From NCBI GenBank assembly GCA_016271365.2, contig CM057449.1:1561490501-1561554500 (forward strand): a stretch of DNA of 64,000 bases, read 5' to 3'. This document shows, one piece after another, positions 34,966 through 46,679 of this stretch; within the stretch, counting starts at the first letter, position 1, and each line of letters opens with the position of its first letter. This stretch comes from Neoceratodus forsteri (taxonomy: Eukaryota > Chordata > Ceratodontiformes > Ceratodontidae). Position numbers and translations under genes: made by a program. The notes beneath the pieces were generated by a model. The model was not told the origin of the DNA. It was given only the letters and a program-made list of their open reading frames with translations, and made no database searches.

Positions 34966-36268
34966 TCATCCTCCCATTCCCTTAGATCAACCGACTCCCG
35001 CACCCTGGTAGTCCCCCACAGATCCACCCTAATCGGCCAATGCGGTTACTCTGACTGCCTCCCGAAAATGTGGAATTCCCTCCCCCCTCAAATCCAGCAC
35101 TCATCCGATGCCTACTGTATCAGCTCTGCCCTCAATAATTACCTTGCACCTAGCTGCTCCTGCCATGTCCCTCTCTAATTCCCTCCTCTAAGCCCTGGAT
35201 AAACCCTACCGCTCTACTGTCACCTTCATTTTACCCTGTGCACCCACACACCCCAAATTTCTAGCTCTCCTCCCCTTCCGCCAGATTGCTCCCCCTTACT
35301 GGCCTCCCTTGATCTCTCTCTCAGAATGTAAGGGACCCCAAATGCTCCCCATGGGTCCATGTATCCTGATGGACTATTGATTAGCCCCCATCCCCGCCAA
35401 AGGTGCAAATTCTTTCCCCCTCAAGGGTTCAGTTCTCTCCCTCTCCTATCACTCTCTTAATCCCTGTCTACTGACCTTCTCCAACCCCCTGACAGGGTAC
35501 TCTGCATCCTGAAGTGTCCTCTCTTGGATTAGGTCCTATTCCCCCTCCTGGCATTTAAGTCACACCTCCTCATTCTCTTTCTCCTCCCTCTTTAAATTCC
35601 TACAGCCTTATCCCCCTTTCTGTCTAACCCCATAGCCCCCTTGCAGGGTTCCCCACATCATGAAGGGGGCTCTCTGGGACACTGCCTGTCCCCTTCTCTC
35701 TGGTCCCCCAAGTCCCCTTGCAGGGTTCCTCGCATCCTGAAGGGGTCTCCAGGGACATGACTCTTCCACCTCCCCCCACCTCACCCTTTCCTCTCCTTTT
35801 CCCCTTTTTCTTTCACGTAAGCACTTGTTTACTTATTAACCCGGCACTTATTATTGTTCACTCTTTCTACATATTATGCACAACACTGTTTTAACACTGT
35901 TTGCAACACCTGCCTTACAACCGTATGTTAATGTTGATCTTTTAACTTGAATGTAACTTGAACATGACTCTTCCCCCTGCCCCACCTCACCCTTCCTTCT
36001 CCTTTTCCCCTTTTTCACGTAAGCACTTGTTTACTTATTAACCTGGCACTTATTATTGTTCGCTCTTTCTACCTATTACGTGCAACACTGTTGTAACACT
36101 GCTTGTAACACCTGCCTTACAACTGTTTGTTAATGTTGATCTTGTAACTTGAGTGTTTAATGTCTCACTCCTACTGTACCCCTTTCCCCAAGGTTGCACT
36201 GGAGACGAGCGACTTGTCGCTCAGTGTGCCTTCCTGGTAAAACATTTCAATAAATAAAATAAATTAAT
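34966..36268 (+). mobile_element. 3' end and UTR of the split LINE
   Basis: The first about 150 bp still resemble the final LINE coding block (frameshifted). A C/T-rich UTR follows and ends in an AATAAATAAAATAAATT tail. Inside are a 75-bp repeat (35636-35706, 35707-35752) with CCCCTTGCAGGGTTCC and two tandem copies of about 200 bp annotated separately. Confidence 0.65.
35752..36150 (+). repeat. two ~200-bp direct repeats in the LINE 3' UTR
   Basis: Copies at 35752-35953 and 35954-36150 share ACATGACTCTTCC, TTTCACGTAAGCACTTG, TTACTTATTAACC, GGCACTTATTATTGTTC, ACACCTGCCTTACAAC and TTAATGTTGATCTT. They differ by scattered substitutions, so the duplication is not recent. Confidence 0.85.
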
Positions 36269-36964
36269 TTCTGCATCCCGAGCTTGTAAGTTACATTCAC
36301 AAAATGCAACAAGACCAGCCAAAGAGTACATTAGTTCTCTTATTAACCCCCTGCGTTCCAAATAGCTTTCTGCAATCATTTCAACAGTATAACCATATAC
36401 ATTTGCAAACCAAGGGAACCCAGTTTTACATAAAGATTCACATATGTTTTTTAACCACAGAGAAGCAAGGGAACAAATAAAAGAAACGGCAAGTGAAGGA
36501 AAGGAGAAAAACGGGGGGCATTGTGGGGCTGTCGGAGTGGCTAGTTCCTCAGACAGGCAAGGGAAAGACAAGTGACAGAAGAGGAGAGGGCAGAAAAGAT
36601 CTTTGCTTTTAACACTCTCTGCATAAAAAAATGGGTCATGGTCCTACACAACCATGTCACAGAGTCCCACATGGAGACTGGGCAAGACCATAGGCATAAA
36701 TCAATAACCAAGGTGTTCACACCAGACATGAAAGGTATATGTCCCTCTCATCACCCAGTAGTCCTCCATTTAATGGGTACAGGTTTAGCTCATTCATAAA
36801 TTCTATTAAGATGTTACCCACCTTATTAATTTTCTTATGTTTGTTTTTCCATATTCACGTATGGTTGGCCACCCCAGCCCAGTTAAGTACAGTATTATCT
36901 AATAACCCGTTGTATTCTCTGATTCTTGCATTTGTATCCCTACAGTTAGTAGTTCAGAATCAAG
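36269..36964. other. unassigned unique-looking sequence
   Basis: No motif recognised on either strand. A minus-strand frame at 36221-36571 and a plus frame at 36572-36799 are open by chance as far as I can tell. Confidence 0.4.
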
Positions 36965-37547
36965 ATATATATCATGGAAACATAGAAGTTGTCGGCAGAT
37001 AAGGACCTGTTGGCCCACCAGTCTGTCCTAGTTTCCCAGCCTACAGTGCCACTGCAGACTCTACTCAGTCTCCGGTTTGTGCACAAGCACACACACCACC
37101 TTACTTCTAAGATCCTGTTGTGTCTATCCAATGCTTCTTTGAATCCTGTAACTGTTTTAGCCCCCACCACCTCCACTGGGAGGCTGTTCCAAGTATCTAC
37201 CACCCTTTTGAGAAAGTACTTCCTCATATTTCCTCTGGCCCCATACAGTTTCATAGTGTGACCCATTGTCCTCGAGCATCTGCTTTCTCTGGAAAATGCT
37301 CCCTTCCTGTACCTTGTTTATGCCTGTGAGGTATTTGAATGTTTCTGTCATATCCCTCCTTTCTTCTAAGGAGTACATATTTAATTCCTTAAGCCTTTCT
37401 TCATAGGGCTTCTGATGCAGGTTCTGCACCATTTTGGTTGCTTTCCTTTGTACCATCTCTACCCTGTCAATGTCCTTTCAAAGGTGACCCTCCAGAACTA
37501 TGCACAGCACTCTAGTTGGGGTCTCTCTTGTGATCTATAAAGGGGTA
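36965..37547 (-). pseudogene. LINE RT C-terminus and 3' tail, first part of a split element
   Basis: On the minus strand the frame 37456-37157 reads MVQRKATKMVQNL, YEERLKELNMYSLEERRDM and ETFKYLTGINKV, the conserved end of CR1/Rex-type RTs. It then reads LEDNGSHYETVW and RYLEQPPSG before the 3' tail with GGCAGATAAGGACC. The missing upstream part is at 45698-45990, beyond DIRS B2. The upstream join lies at 37547/45698. Confidence 0.8.
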
Positions 37548-37608
37548 TTCTAGGATTGTGGATATGTTGTTCATCCACACTTATTGGCATGTCCCTTTTC
37601 TCTTTTAA

Positions 37609-39854
37609 TTATAATAATAAATTTTATTTCTAAAGCGCCTTTCAAATTTTCAAGGCGCTGTACAAAACAAGTAATACAAGTCAAACGTTATAATTCAGTA
37701 TAAAACACAGATAAAACTACAATCTCATCGACAGCTTAAACACTGTCAATACTCCAAGAAGGCCATTTGATAAAACTGAGTTTTTAAACCCCTCTTAAAT
37801 TCCTCCACGGAGGTACACTGCCGCAACCGATGGGGTAGAGAATTCCAAAGAGTGAGTGCAGCATAAGAAAAAGCTCTGCAACCAGATGAATATAGGCTCA
37901 CTCTTGGAATCTCTAGCAACCCCTCGTCAGCCGAGTGGAGTGATCAGCCAGGGCAGTAAAGAGCCAGAAGATCTCTCAGATAGGCTGGACCCTGATCATG
38001 TAGGGCTTTGAAAGTCAGTAAACAGACTTTAAAGGTGATCCGCCACCGAATGGGGAGCCAGTGCAGATCGCGCAGCACCAGGATAATGTGACAAGACCTG
38101 CTTGTCCTAGTGAAAACCTGGGCTGCCGCATTCTGCGCTAGCTGAAGGCGGTGGATTTCAACCCCAGAAAGCCCAAAATACAGGGAGTTGCAGTAGTCCG
38201 AACGTGAGGACACGAAGGTGTGGACCAACGTTGGTAATGTGTCAGATGAAACAAGGTGCTTCACTCTAGCGATATTCCTAAGATGGTAGAAGGAAGTCTT
38301 GACGACTGCTGACCCCTGTGACTGTAGTGTCAGCCTGTCATCCAAGATAACCCCTAGGTTATGCATCTGTTCAGAAGTCTGAAGTGACACACCCCCAAGA
38401 AAAATTCCTGAGGGTGCACCAACAGGTGGCCCCCCTATCCGACAGCCCGGATCCACTACCAAAACCTCTGTCTTTTCTGAGTTCAACTTCAGTCAACTAG
38501 AATCCATCCAATCCTGGATTTCTTTCAGACAGTTGTTAAACACCGAGAGAGCTCCATCCTGGTCAGGAGCGAAAGACAAGTATAGCTGGGTATCATATGC
38601 ATAGCAGTGAAACCTCAGCTTATACCATCTTATAATGTCTCCGAGGGGCAGCATATACACCGCGAATAACATGGGAGATAGCACAGAACCCTGAGGCACC
38701 CCACACAACAAAGGAGTTGGGCCAGAGGAAAAAAGCCCTGACACAACTCTTTGTGATCTCCCAGTGAGAAATGAGGTGAACCATCGGAGGATGATTCCTG
38801 ATATTCCGCATATCTGCCTCAGGCGTGCTAACAACACCACATGATCCACGGTGTCAAAAGCTGACGAGAGATCAAAAAGAACTAGAGTAGAACGTCTCTT
38901 CTGGTCTCTCGCCCTCAGGAGATCATTAAGCACCCAAACCAGCGCAGTCTCGGTGCTATGTCTTCTATGAAAACCGGATTGGAAGGGTTCGTAGATGTCA
39001 TGGATGGTTAAATGGTTCTCCAATTGGACCGCTACTACCTTCTCAATCACCTTTCCAATAAAGGGTAGGTTTGAGATGGGTCTGTAGTTAGTGAAACAGT
39101 CTGGGTCCAAGGTAGCTTTCTTCAAAAGAGGTGTCACCACCTCCTCTTTCAGGGAGCTAGGAAACTCACCCGATTCCAGGGAGCACCAGACTATTTGCAC
39201 AAGGATTGGACTGATGGTGTCACAACAACCCACTATTAGGGAAGTCTGTCCAGGATCCAAACTACAGCTCGTAGGGTGCACACCATGGATAATACTCATG
39301 ACGTCCACGAAATCAGGTCTGCTGAAGGAACACCAAGAAAACTGAGGTACTGTGAACTCATGTTGTTCAACAGCATCCCCCTTAGAGGCCGCTGGACGTA
39401 GATCCGCCCTGATGTCGGCCACCTTATTAGCGAAGAAACGAGTGAGCTCCTCGCACTCTAATTGCAAAAAGGCTTTCCAAACTTGTAGACAAGCTGAGTT
39501 GCACAGCCTGTCTACAGTTCGAAAAAGCTGAGCCAGTCGATTCCTAGCAGCTGCAATCTTCCTGGACAGGAATTCTGCCTTCTTATGGGAGATAACAGAT
39601 TGATAGACAGAATAATGGTTTATCAATCTAAGGCGGTCGGCATCAAGGGCGGATCTGCGCCAGCAGCGTTCTAATCTTCTCCCCTGTCTCCACATCTCCC
39701 TCAATGTCCCATCAAACCAGGGCGCCTTGGGACAAAGGGAAAGGGGGCATACATGAACAGGAGCAATAGTATCCAGAGCCTATGCAACAGCCCTGTTATA
39801 TGCTGTCACCAAGGTCTCTGGACTACTGCTCGCCAACACGGGGGATGAGAGGTC
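37609..39854 (-). mobile_element. L2-type LINE inserted in the left ITR of DIRS B2
   Basis: It is a 5'-truncated L2-like LINE on the minus strand. The ITR breaks after TCTCTTTTA at 37608 and resumes with AAGGATCGCGGGAAG at 39855. The 3' tail holds an AGCGCC...GGCGCT stem and an ATTATTATAATT end. The RT frame is nearly intact, so the insertion is one of the younger events. Confidence 0.85.
37944..39704 (-). pseudogene. L2 reverse transcriptase, one internal stop, YADD changed
   Basis: The frame is open for 403 codons from 39704 to a TGA at 38493-38491, and continues in the same frame for about 180 codons to 37944. Blocks are NYRPISNLPFIGKVIEKVV, FQSGFHRRHSTETALVWV, LVLFDLSSAFDTVDHVVLL (first Asp), GVPQGSVLSPMLFAVYM, HCYAYDTQLYLSF (YADD to YAYD), then NSEKTEVLVVDP and LGVILDDRLTLQ. 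The endonuclease half is missing through 5' truncation. The changed YADD alone should abolish polymerase activity. Confidence 0.85.
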
Positions 39855-40069
39855 AAGGATCGCGGGAAGTCTTCAAGCTGGCTCCTCCCACCCACCCGGG
39901 TGGTATAACCCTCGGCTCCGCCCCATGACATCAGATATTCCTTTCCGCTGTAAGATTCAGGTTGCCTCCTTCGTGCTCCTGCATTTTGTAGGCCCTGGCT
40001 TCAAAACCTTCAGTTAGTCCAAAAATTCGTATAGTTCGCATTAGCAATTGCGACTGCTTATCTTCAATT

Positions 40070-42390
40070 ATGGAAGACAAGTCTTCCCCCGGATTTCGCC
40101 GGTGTTCGTGCAGCCAGAAAATGTCGCAAACCGATCCCCACACTGCATGTGTCTATTGCTTGGGTGTCAACCATGACACCTCGAAGTACGATTTTTGTCT
40201 TGCATTTCACCCTAATGTCCTCAACGACCGCCTCGCATGCCTGAAGTTGAGGTGACCAGAAAAATGGAACCCTCCGGTGAAATCAAAGGAGGCTCAGTGG
40301 GCGGTTTCTGCAGCCGCGGGATACGTCAAGCAATAGGAATACATGCAAACCTTCGAGGAGGAAGCAGCTCATGTCGTGGAATCTTCCTCTCAGAGCTTCT
40401 TCGTTATGCTCAACCTGGGCTCCACCTTCTCAGGTTCCTTCCGAGAGTTCTGCCAGTCTCTCCTGACTAAGGGAGAGGGTACTGCAGGCACGCACTCATC
40501 TCAGTCCCGTAAATGGGAAATGGACCCAGGATCGTCTTCGTCTCGACAAAGACGTTCTTTGGATTGGGAGAGATCTCGGTCCCAGGAACCAGCAGTCTTG
40601 ACTTCGGTCGAAATTGCCTCTTCGGCTACTGGCTTCTTGGCTTTGCCATCTGGCCAGTCGACTGAAGTGTCGATCAACGAGGTTGAAATAATCATCGACC
40701 CATTGTCGCCGACTCTGGTCGACGATTCTCTCAATCAGACTCCAGTCCTTTCTGACCCCGATGAGGAGACCCAACCCGCCGGGAATCCCATTGAGGAAGT
40801 GGTCCCCGACCCTGGGAAATCACTGGTCCCGCTGGTGTCTCCCAAGTGACCGAATTGCCCCATCCGATCTCGATCGCGGTCTAGGACACCCTCAACCGAC
40901 AGGCCGAGGAAGAGCCACAAGCGCTCAAAAAAGAGGCAATGCCATTGGTCGTCCTCATCCTCCTTGGATGAGGAAAGGCTTCAGCGGAAACTCCGTTGGC
41001 GGTACGAGGACCTCATGTGGTAACAGCTGATTTTGTCCGGGCACAAGCCGACCCTGGCTTCTACCCCGGCCATTACTTGACTTTCACCTCCCAGGCTGAA
41101 GCCGATTCCTTCGGAGCCAATTAAGTCGGCTCTCCTGCTCACAGAGCCAGCGAAACCTCTGGTTTGGCCTAAACCAGTTTCTCCACTGATCGTGGTAGAA
41201 CCACCACCCAAGCAGCCTGTGGGAGGAGCTCCTTCTAAGGAAGATAGACCAGACACCGGGCTTCCCTGGCATCTTTCAGTCACTGTCACCCCGGACCGCC
41301 CTTGGTGGGTCGAAGGTGACCTGGGCGGTCAACCGCTGTATCCGGATTCCTCAGATTCGGATGAGACCGGCCTACATTCTCATCCAAGGGATGACGAATC
41401 GGCTGGTGGCATAGAGATGAAGGAAGGTTCTTCATCCTTTCAGGGCATTCTTCGCCTCATCTCTGAGTCTATAGAGATGCCCCTGGAACCTATTCAGAAA
41501 AAGGTGGCGTACCCTCTCACGGACATCCTCAAGAGAGGGAATACCCCGACAGAGGCCTTTCCTATGGCCTCAGAACTTTGGCAGCCCCCTTCCTTCTGTC
41601 CAGCTCCATCTGCCTCCATAGCCCGCAAGTATGCGGTGCCCATGGGATCCCTTGCAGGGTTCACAGAGCACCGTTCGGCCGAGAGCCTGGTGACTGCCTC
41701 TGTGTTCAGGCATACTTGCAGTTCTGCCAACACTGACCGACCTCCCGAAAAAGAATCCAAACTCTTGGATCATTTGGCTCGAAAGGTCTATGTGGCCTCA
41801 TCTTTAGACCTTCGTCAGGCAAGTTTGGCTGTCGTCATGGCACAGTTCTCCCATGCCCTCTTGGGGTCTTTGGTTGAAGTCCTCCCACACCTCCCCGCAA
41901 ACATGCAGACCACGGTCAAGCAGGTCCAGGATCAGGGCCGGGCTGTTCCCAAGTAGCAGTTTCAGACAGCCCTTGACAGTGGGGATTCCTGTGCCCGCTC
42001 GATGACAGCCGCAGTTTCCTCTCATGACAAGGCTTGGCTGAGACTTTCCTCTTTCCTGGCAGATACTCAGCACAAACTAGCTGATGTGCCTTTCCTGGGC
42101 ACCGACCTTTTCGACTCAGGTGTAGCTGGTCACTTCAGCGTATTGAGCAGTCCAATGCCACCTTGGATGCTACTTCTGCTAAAGGTTCTTCGAGCAAGAA
42201 ACAGCAGAAAAAGAAAAAGCTCTTTTGGCACTCTTCCCCTGCGGCACAGCAACCCTCCTTTCAAGGAGGGCAACAGCAGCAGCAGGCTCAAGCTTGGCAC
42301 CCCTGGCCCAAGCCTGAGCCCTCCCAGGCCCGTAAAGTAGGCGGAAGTTCAGGTCCTGGATCCTCCTCCTCCTCCAAGCCTGCTCAGTGA
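40070..42390 (+). pseudogene. DIRS B2 gag-like protein, broken
   Basis: ATG at 40070 opens MEDKSSPGFRRCSCSQKMSQ, then TDPHTACVYCLGVNHD and a final Cys. The Cys/His motif is nearly complete before a TGA at 40253. Later frames hold a Ser/Glu section (40343-40849), an RS-type tract with decayed Arg/Ser codons (about 40860-40960), the capsid-like section KESKLLDHLARKVYVASSL (41192-41956), and a Gln-rich end (42163-42390) terminating PAQ at the point where pol begins. Lesions include stops at 40253 and 41954 and several shifts. Confidence 0.75.
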
Positions 42391-42599
42391 TGGGCCGGGG
42401 GCTGCCACCCCCTCTCCCGTCACGCCAGCTATGGGTCCTCCCGTGGGGGGCCAGCTCTGCCACTTTCTTTCCACCTGGTCCGTTATCACTACTGATAGGT
42501 GGGTTTTTGAAGTGGTCGGTCAGGGACTGCCTCTGGAATTCAAGCAGCACCCTCCAAGCCGAGCCCACACCCCTTGGGAGGAAAGAGTATTCGTCCATA

Positions 42600-44160
42600 C
42601 TCAGTCGGCTCTCTGAGACGACATTGCTCGGCTCCTCTTCACGGAGGCAGTAGCTTCAGTGGCGGATTCTCCAGCAGACCCAGGCTTTGTCTCCAGGTAC
42701 TTCCTGGTGCCCAAGCAGATGGGGGCTGGTGCCCCATTCTAGATCTGCACAACCTGAATCAGTATCGCAGGTCATGCACTTTTTGGATGGTCACTCTGTC
42801 CCAGACATGTGGTTCTGTTCACTGGAACTGAAGGACGCATTCTTTCACGTCCCAGTCCATCCGTCTCATTGGTGGTTCCTCCGCTTCAGAGCTGAAGGGA
42901 CCCTATACGAGTTCCGAGCCAAGCCATTCGACCTGTCATTGGCCCCATGGGTCTTCACCAAATGCATCGCAGTGGTGGCAGTTCATCTTGGGGGGGTCAG
43001 AATTTACCGCGACAGTTGGCTCTTAGCAGGTCCCACCCAGCAGGAGGTAGAGAGGTCCAGGGACCTGGTCCTCCAGACCTGCTCCCAACTCCGTCTCTTG
43101 ATCAACAAGCCAAGTTGGAACTCGTGCCTTCTCAGGTGATGTGCTTCATCGGGGCAGAACTTGACTGTCGTCAAAGCCAGAGCTCAGCTTCTGGCGGACA
43201 GAGCAGAGGTTCTCTCCTCCTTTGCCCAATCATTTCTGGTTGGGCAATTACGCCCTGCTCGGGACTTTCTGCACCTTCTGGGTTACATGGCGGCGTGCAC
43301 CTCTGTGGTCCATTGGGCCCGGTGGCACATGCGTCCCCTCCAGTGAGAGCTGGCCGCCCAGTGGACTCAGTGCCGCCGTCATTTCGACCAGCTGATCGCT
43401 ATAACACAAAAGATGTGGGACGCTCTCCAGTGGTGGACCACCCCAGACTGGTTGTAGGAACGAATCATGTTTGTCCGCCCAGAGCCAACGGCCATCCTCA
43501 CGACTGATGCCTCTCTCATGGGCTGGGGAGCCCACATGGGGGAAAAAGGGCCCATGGGTTCTGGACCCCTGAGGAGTCCCGATACCACATCAACTTGTTG
43601 GAGCTCAGACAGTCAGACTGGCACTGTCGGCTTTTGCTCCTCAGCTCCGGGGTCAAGTGGTTCAAGTCCAGACAGACAGTACCACGACCATGTACTACCT
43701 CACCAAACAGGGTGACACACACTCCCGTCTGCTTTTCAGGGAGGCGCTCCGCATCTGGACCCTCATCAGCCTTCTGGAGGCGGATCTCCTAGCCATTCAT
43801 GTGGCAGAAGCCTCAAGCCATCTGGCAGGTGCTCTCAGCCGCTTAGGCGAGACATACCACGCGTGGTCTCTCCATCCAGAGGTAACTTGCAGCCTGTTCT
43901 CCCACTGGGGCAAACAGATGGTGGACCTGTTTGCCTCCAGAGAAAACACCAAGCTGAGGCTGTTTCATGCCTGCCCCCTTCAGCAGGGCTCACTGCAGGG
44001 GGATGCCTTCTCAAGGCCGTGAACCTCAAGCCTCTTCTACGCCTTTCGTCCATTTCCCTTGATCTACAAGGTGCTCCTCAAGGTGAGGAGGGACAAGGCG
44101 ACGGTGATTCTGGTAGCCCCAGACTGGCCGCAAAAGTTCCAGATCTCCTCGGCATCAGTT
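42600..44160 (+). pseudogene. DIRS B2 RT - RNase H - methyltransferase-like region
   Basis: RT blocks: CPILDLHNLNQYRRSCTF, then CSLELKDAFFHVPV (catalytic Asp to Glu), a degraded PFGLS block (PFDLSLAPWVFTKC) and IYRDSWLL where relatives have YPYLxDWLL, two codons shorter. RNase H (43467-44022) keeps LTTDASLMGWGAHMG, is broken near HINLLEL, and keeps VQTDSTTTMYYLTKQG and ASSHLAGALS. DLFASRENTKLRLF follows. RT is certainly inactive. Confidence 0.8.
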
Positions 44161-44279
44161 GCAGGCCCCCGGAGCAGCTTCCAGCACGCCCGGACCTGAT
44201 CTCTCTCAATCATGAAAGTATACCATCTGGACCTTCAATCCCTGCACCTCACAACCTGGTACCTGAGCGGCTAGAGTTC

Positions 44280-45316
44280 CAGGCTTTGGGTCTTTCCAAG
44301 GATGTCCTCACCATGGTGGAGGCATCCAGAAAGGAATCGACCAGGAAATGTTATGCCTTCAAATGGAAAAGGTTTTCCATCTGGCATCAGGGCAAGGGCC
44401 TGGACCCTCTGTCCTGTCCAGTGGCTGACATTCTCGACTACCATTGGTCTCTGTCCAAAGGGGGTCTTTGGTCATCGACCCTTAGGATGCACCTGGCAGC
44501 CATCTCTGCTTACCGGCGTGGGCCGGTCAGCTGACTTTGGTGCAGAAGAAAGTGGTCGGGCACTTTTTCAAAGGCCTGGATCACATATCCCCTCTGGTGC
44601 GTGAATATACACGTCCGCGGGATCTGCTGCTGGTACTGGCAAAGCTCATGGGCAAGCCATTCGAACCAATGCACAAGTGTGCCTTGTCACACTTATCATA
44701 GAAGACTGCTTTCTTGGTGGCTATCATGTCTGCCAGAAGGACAGGGGAGCTCCAGGTGCTTTTGGTGGACTCCCGTTATCTGGTCTTCCACAGGGACAAG
44801 GTTGTCCTACGCGCCCCCCACCCCCCGAAATTCCTTCCGAAGGTGGTGTCAGAGTTTTACCTTAACCAGGTGTTAACTCTGCCTGTATACTACCCTAATT
44901 ACACCTCTGAGGCCGAATACTGACTGCATACCCTGGACCTGAGACGAGCCCTCTCCTGTTACAAGGAGAGGACGACGGAAATTCCGGGAGAGGTTCACCA
45001 GCTGTTTGTCACCTAAGCTGAAGCCGCTTCTGGCAGACCTGCAGCAAAATGGACTATTGCAAGGTGGATTACATCTTGCATAAGTCTGTGTTATGAGTTG
45101 GCGGGCATGGAGCCTCTCAGAGGGATAAAAACTCATTCTAACCGCCATACTGCTGCATCGGTGGCTGCTTCCAGGGACATCCGTATCCAGGAAATCTGTC
45201 TGGCTGCTACCTGGAAGTCAGCAAACACCTTCATTACCCATTACCGCATCAACCTTGAGTCACGCCGGGATGCTGGTTTTGGGGCCTCAGTTCTCCAATC
45301 TCTATTTCCCAAGTGA
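44280..45316 (+). pseudogene. DIRS B2 tyrosine recombinase
   Basis: RKCYAFKWKRFSIWHQGKGL starts the domain; stops at about 44534 and 45016 and a shift near 44815 break it. Box I is SARRTGELQVL (about 44735). The last block (45098-45316) is open to the natural end: HSNRHTAASVAAS, IQEICLAATWKSANTFITHY with the Tyr, and VLQSLFPK. The catalytic residues are all present, and this is the best C-terminal half of family B. Confidence 0.8.
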
Positions 45317-45404
45317 GTATCAGTGGGGGTGTGCACCTTGCCTCCCTCCTACCGGAGAACTGCTAGGAGTCTGCCAATAAGTGTGGATGAACAACATATC
45401 CACG

Positions 45405-45697
45405 ATCCTAGAAAAACAGGTTACTCACCTGTAACAGTAGTTCTAGGAGTGGTATATGTTGTTCATCCACATGGACCCACCTGACCTCCCCGGCTGTGGA
45501 CGCACAAACCTGGCTTCCAGCAGGCTAAGATCTGGCGTCATGGGGCGGAGCCGAGGGTTGTACCACCTGGGTGGGTGGGAGGAGCCAGCTTGAAGACTTC
45601 TGGCGGTCCTTAGAGGGGGAAAGGGACATGCCAATAAGTGTGGATGAACAACATACACCTCTCCCAGAACTACTGTTACAGGTAAGTAACCTGTTTT
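45405..45697 (+). repeat. ICR and right ITR of DIRS B2
   Basis: The dyad ACAGGT-N5-ACCTGT occurs at 45416-45432 (ICR) and 45678-45694 (terminus). The about 55 bp around each pair as reverse complements. The interval 45520-45660 mirrors the left ITR. Confidence 0.85.
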
Positions 45698-45990
45698 TAC
45701 TATCTCCTTCTTTCTGCTGATGATACGCCTGCCTATGCATCTGAACATCCTGCTAGCCTTTCCCACTGCCTGTCACACTGTTTAGCTACCTTCAGGTCAT
45801 CAGAAAGGATTACCCCCAGGTCCCTTTCCTGTTTCGTGACTGCTAGCAATTTTCTTCCCAGTTGATATGTTGCCTCTGGATTTCTGAGTCCCCCAAGTGC
45901 ATGATTTTGCACTTTTTTGTGTTGAAGCCCAGCTGCCAAACATTCATTTGCACACCTCTTACAGTTTATTTTAGGTTATCCCATATTTTT
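45698..45990 (-). pseudogene. LINE RT, second part of the element split by B2
   Basis: Minus-strand blocks WQMNVWQLGFNTKKCKIMHL, ERDLGVILSDDLKVAKQC and MFRCIGRRIISRKKEIVK precede the YRSQERPQLECCA and MVQRKATKMV blocks at 37547-37400. The order is that of a CR1/Rex-type LINE and the two parts meet exactly at the DIRS ends. It carries frameshifts. Confidence 0.75.
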
Positions 45991-46040
45991 CCTGATAGTA
46001 TAAAGATCCAGTAGGAAGTATGTAAAAAATATATATATAT

Positions 46041-46250
46041 TTTATTCTTCTGGTAACTGGTAAGGCCCACTAGTCACAAGTAAGTGCCTGTTTTCAAGGG
46101 CAACCCAAGAGCATGGGGGGGGGGATGTTACATAACTTGCTCAGAATCTCACTGTATGCAAGTGGAGGTTGTGGGAATCAAACCCAGATCTGCTGGATGT
46201 ACCAAGCTCATTCCCAGCTCATTATTCAGTCCTCTAGGCTATACTGCCAG
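46041..46250 (-). mobile_element. MIR-like SINE, copy 2, inverted
   Basis: This is the reverse of the element at 5094-5317: GGTAAGGCCCACTAGTCACA, GGAATCAAACCCAGATCTG (B box), and CCTCTAGGCTATACTG (A-box end). A partial copy in the opposite direction follows at 46254, so the two heads face each other. Confidence 0.75.
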
Positions 46251-46322
46251 CCCCAGTACAGCCTAGAGGTTAATCAGAGTAAAGTTGCCTATCCCAGCCA
46301 CTATATGAAAGGCAGTATAATT
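46251..46322 (+). mobile_element. short SINE head fragment, head-to-head with copy 2
   Basis: CAGTACAGCCTAGAGGTTAATCAG resembles the SINE A-box head and pairs with the head of copy 2 (16-bp arms 46231-46246 and 46254-46269, one mismatch). The rest is too diverged to assign. Confidence 0.5.
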
Positions 46323-46487
46323 TTCATCTTTTTCAATAATTTTAGATTTCTTTGGTGGTATTTCAGTCATCAGGTCACATCATAGGAACTTATCTTTACC
46401 GTCGATAAAGCAGGATCCATACGGAAGATTTTCAGCAGTACAACAGGGGCCACTCATGACGTCGACATCCATCGATGTCATCAACCC

Positions 46488-46494
46488 TATAAAG
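46488..46494 (+). promoter_or_regulatory. TATA box in A3 left ITR
   Basis: TATAAAG, at the place where A2 has the same box. Mirror copy CTTTATA at 49331-49337 in the right ITR. Confidence 0.45.
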
Positions 46495-46679
46495 GCGTAA
46501 GCAGCCCTGCTCCCTCCTCAGTTCTTTCCCACTGTCGCCTTGTTCACATGGGTCTCTGCAGAAGCACCAATACAGTTTTGCACCATTCTCACCTATGGCT
46601 TTTTCATACTTATTACTTTCAGAATCTCTTTTCTGAAAGAGACTCATTTATTTTGTATATGTCAAGAGTTGATCCTTCA

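Larger units (their letters stand above)
21600..36268 (+). mobile_element. CR1/L2-type LINE split by DIRS A2 and by an L1
   Basis: Three pieces of one LINE lie in order: 21600-22210 (RT core), 28536-28843 (RT C-terminal thumb region), and 34966-36268 (end of the ORF plus a C-rich 3' UTR ending TTCAATAAATAAAATAAATT). The first break is DIRS A2, the second an L1 with its own target duplication. The RT reads through both joins in the expected motif order, which proves the nesting. The 5' end is truncated. Confidence 0.8.
37548..45697 (+). mobile_element. DIRS retrotransposon B2, with L2 in its left ITR
   Basis: The left end TTCTAGGATTGTGGATATG (37548) continues after the L2 insertion at 39855. 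The right end with ACAGGT-N5-ACCTGT (45678-45694) closes the element. Gag, RT, RNase H, methyltransferase-like, YR and ICR follow the family B order. B2 cut a minus-strand LINE, which resumes at 45698. The RT is dead (first Asp to Glu, YLDD region shortened), while the YR C-terminal half is intact. Confidence 0.9.
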
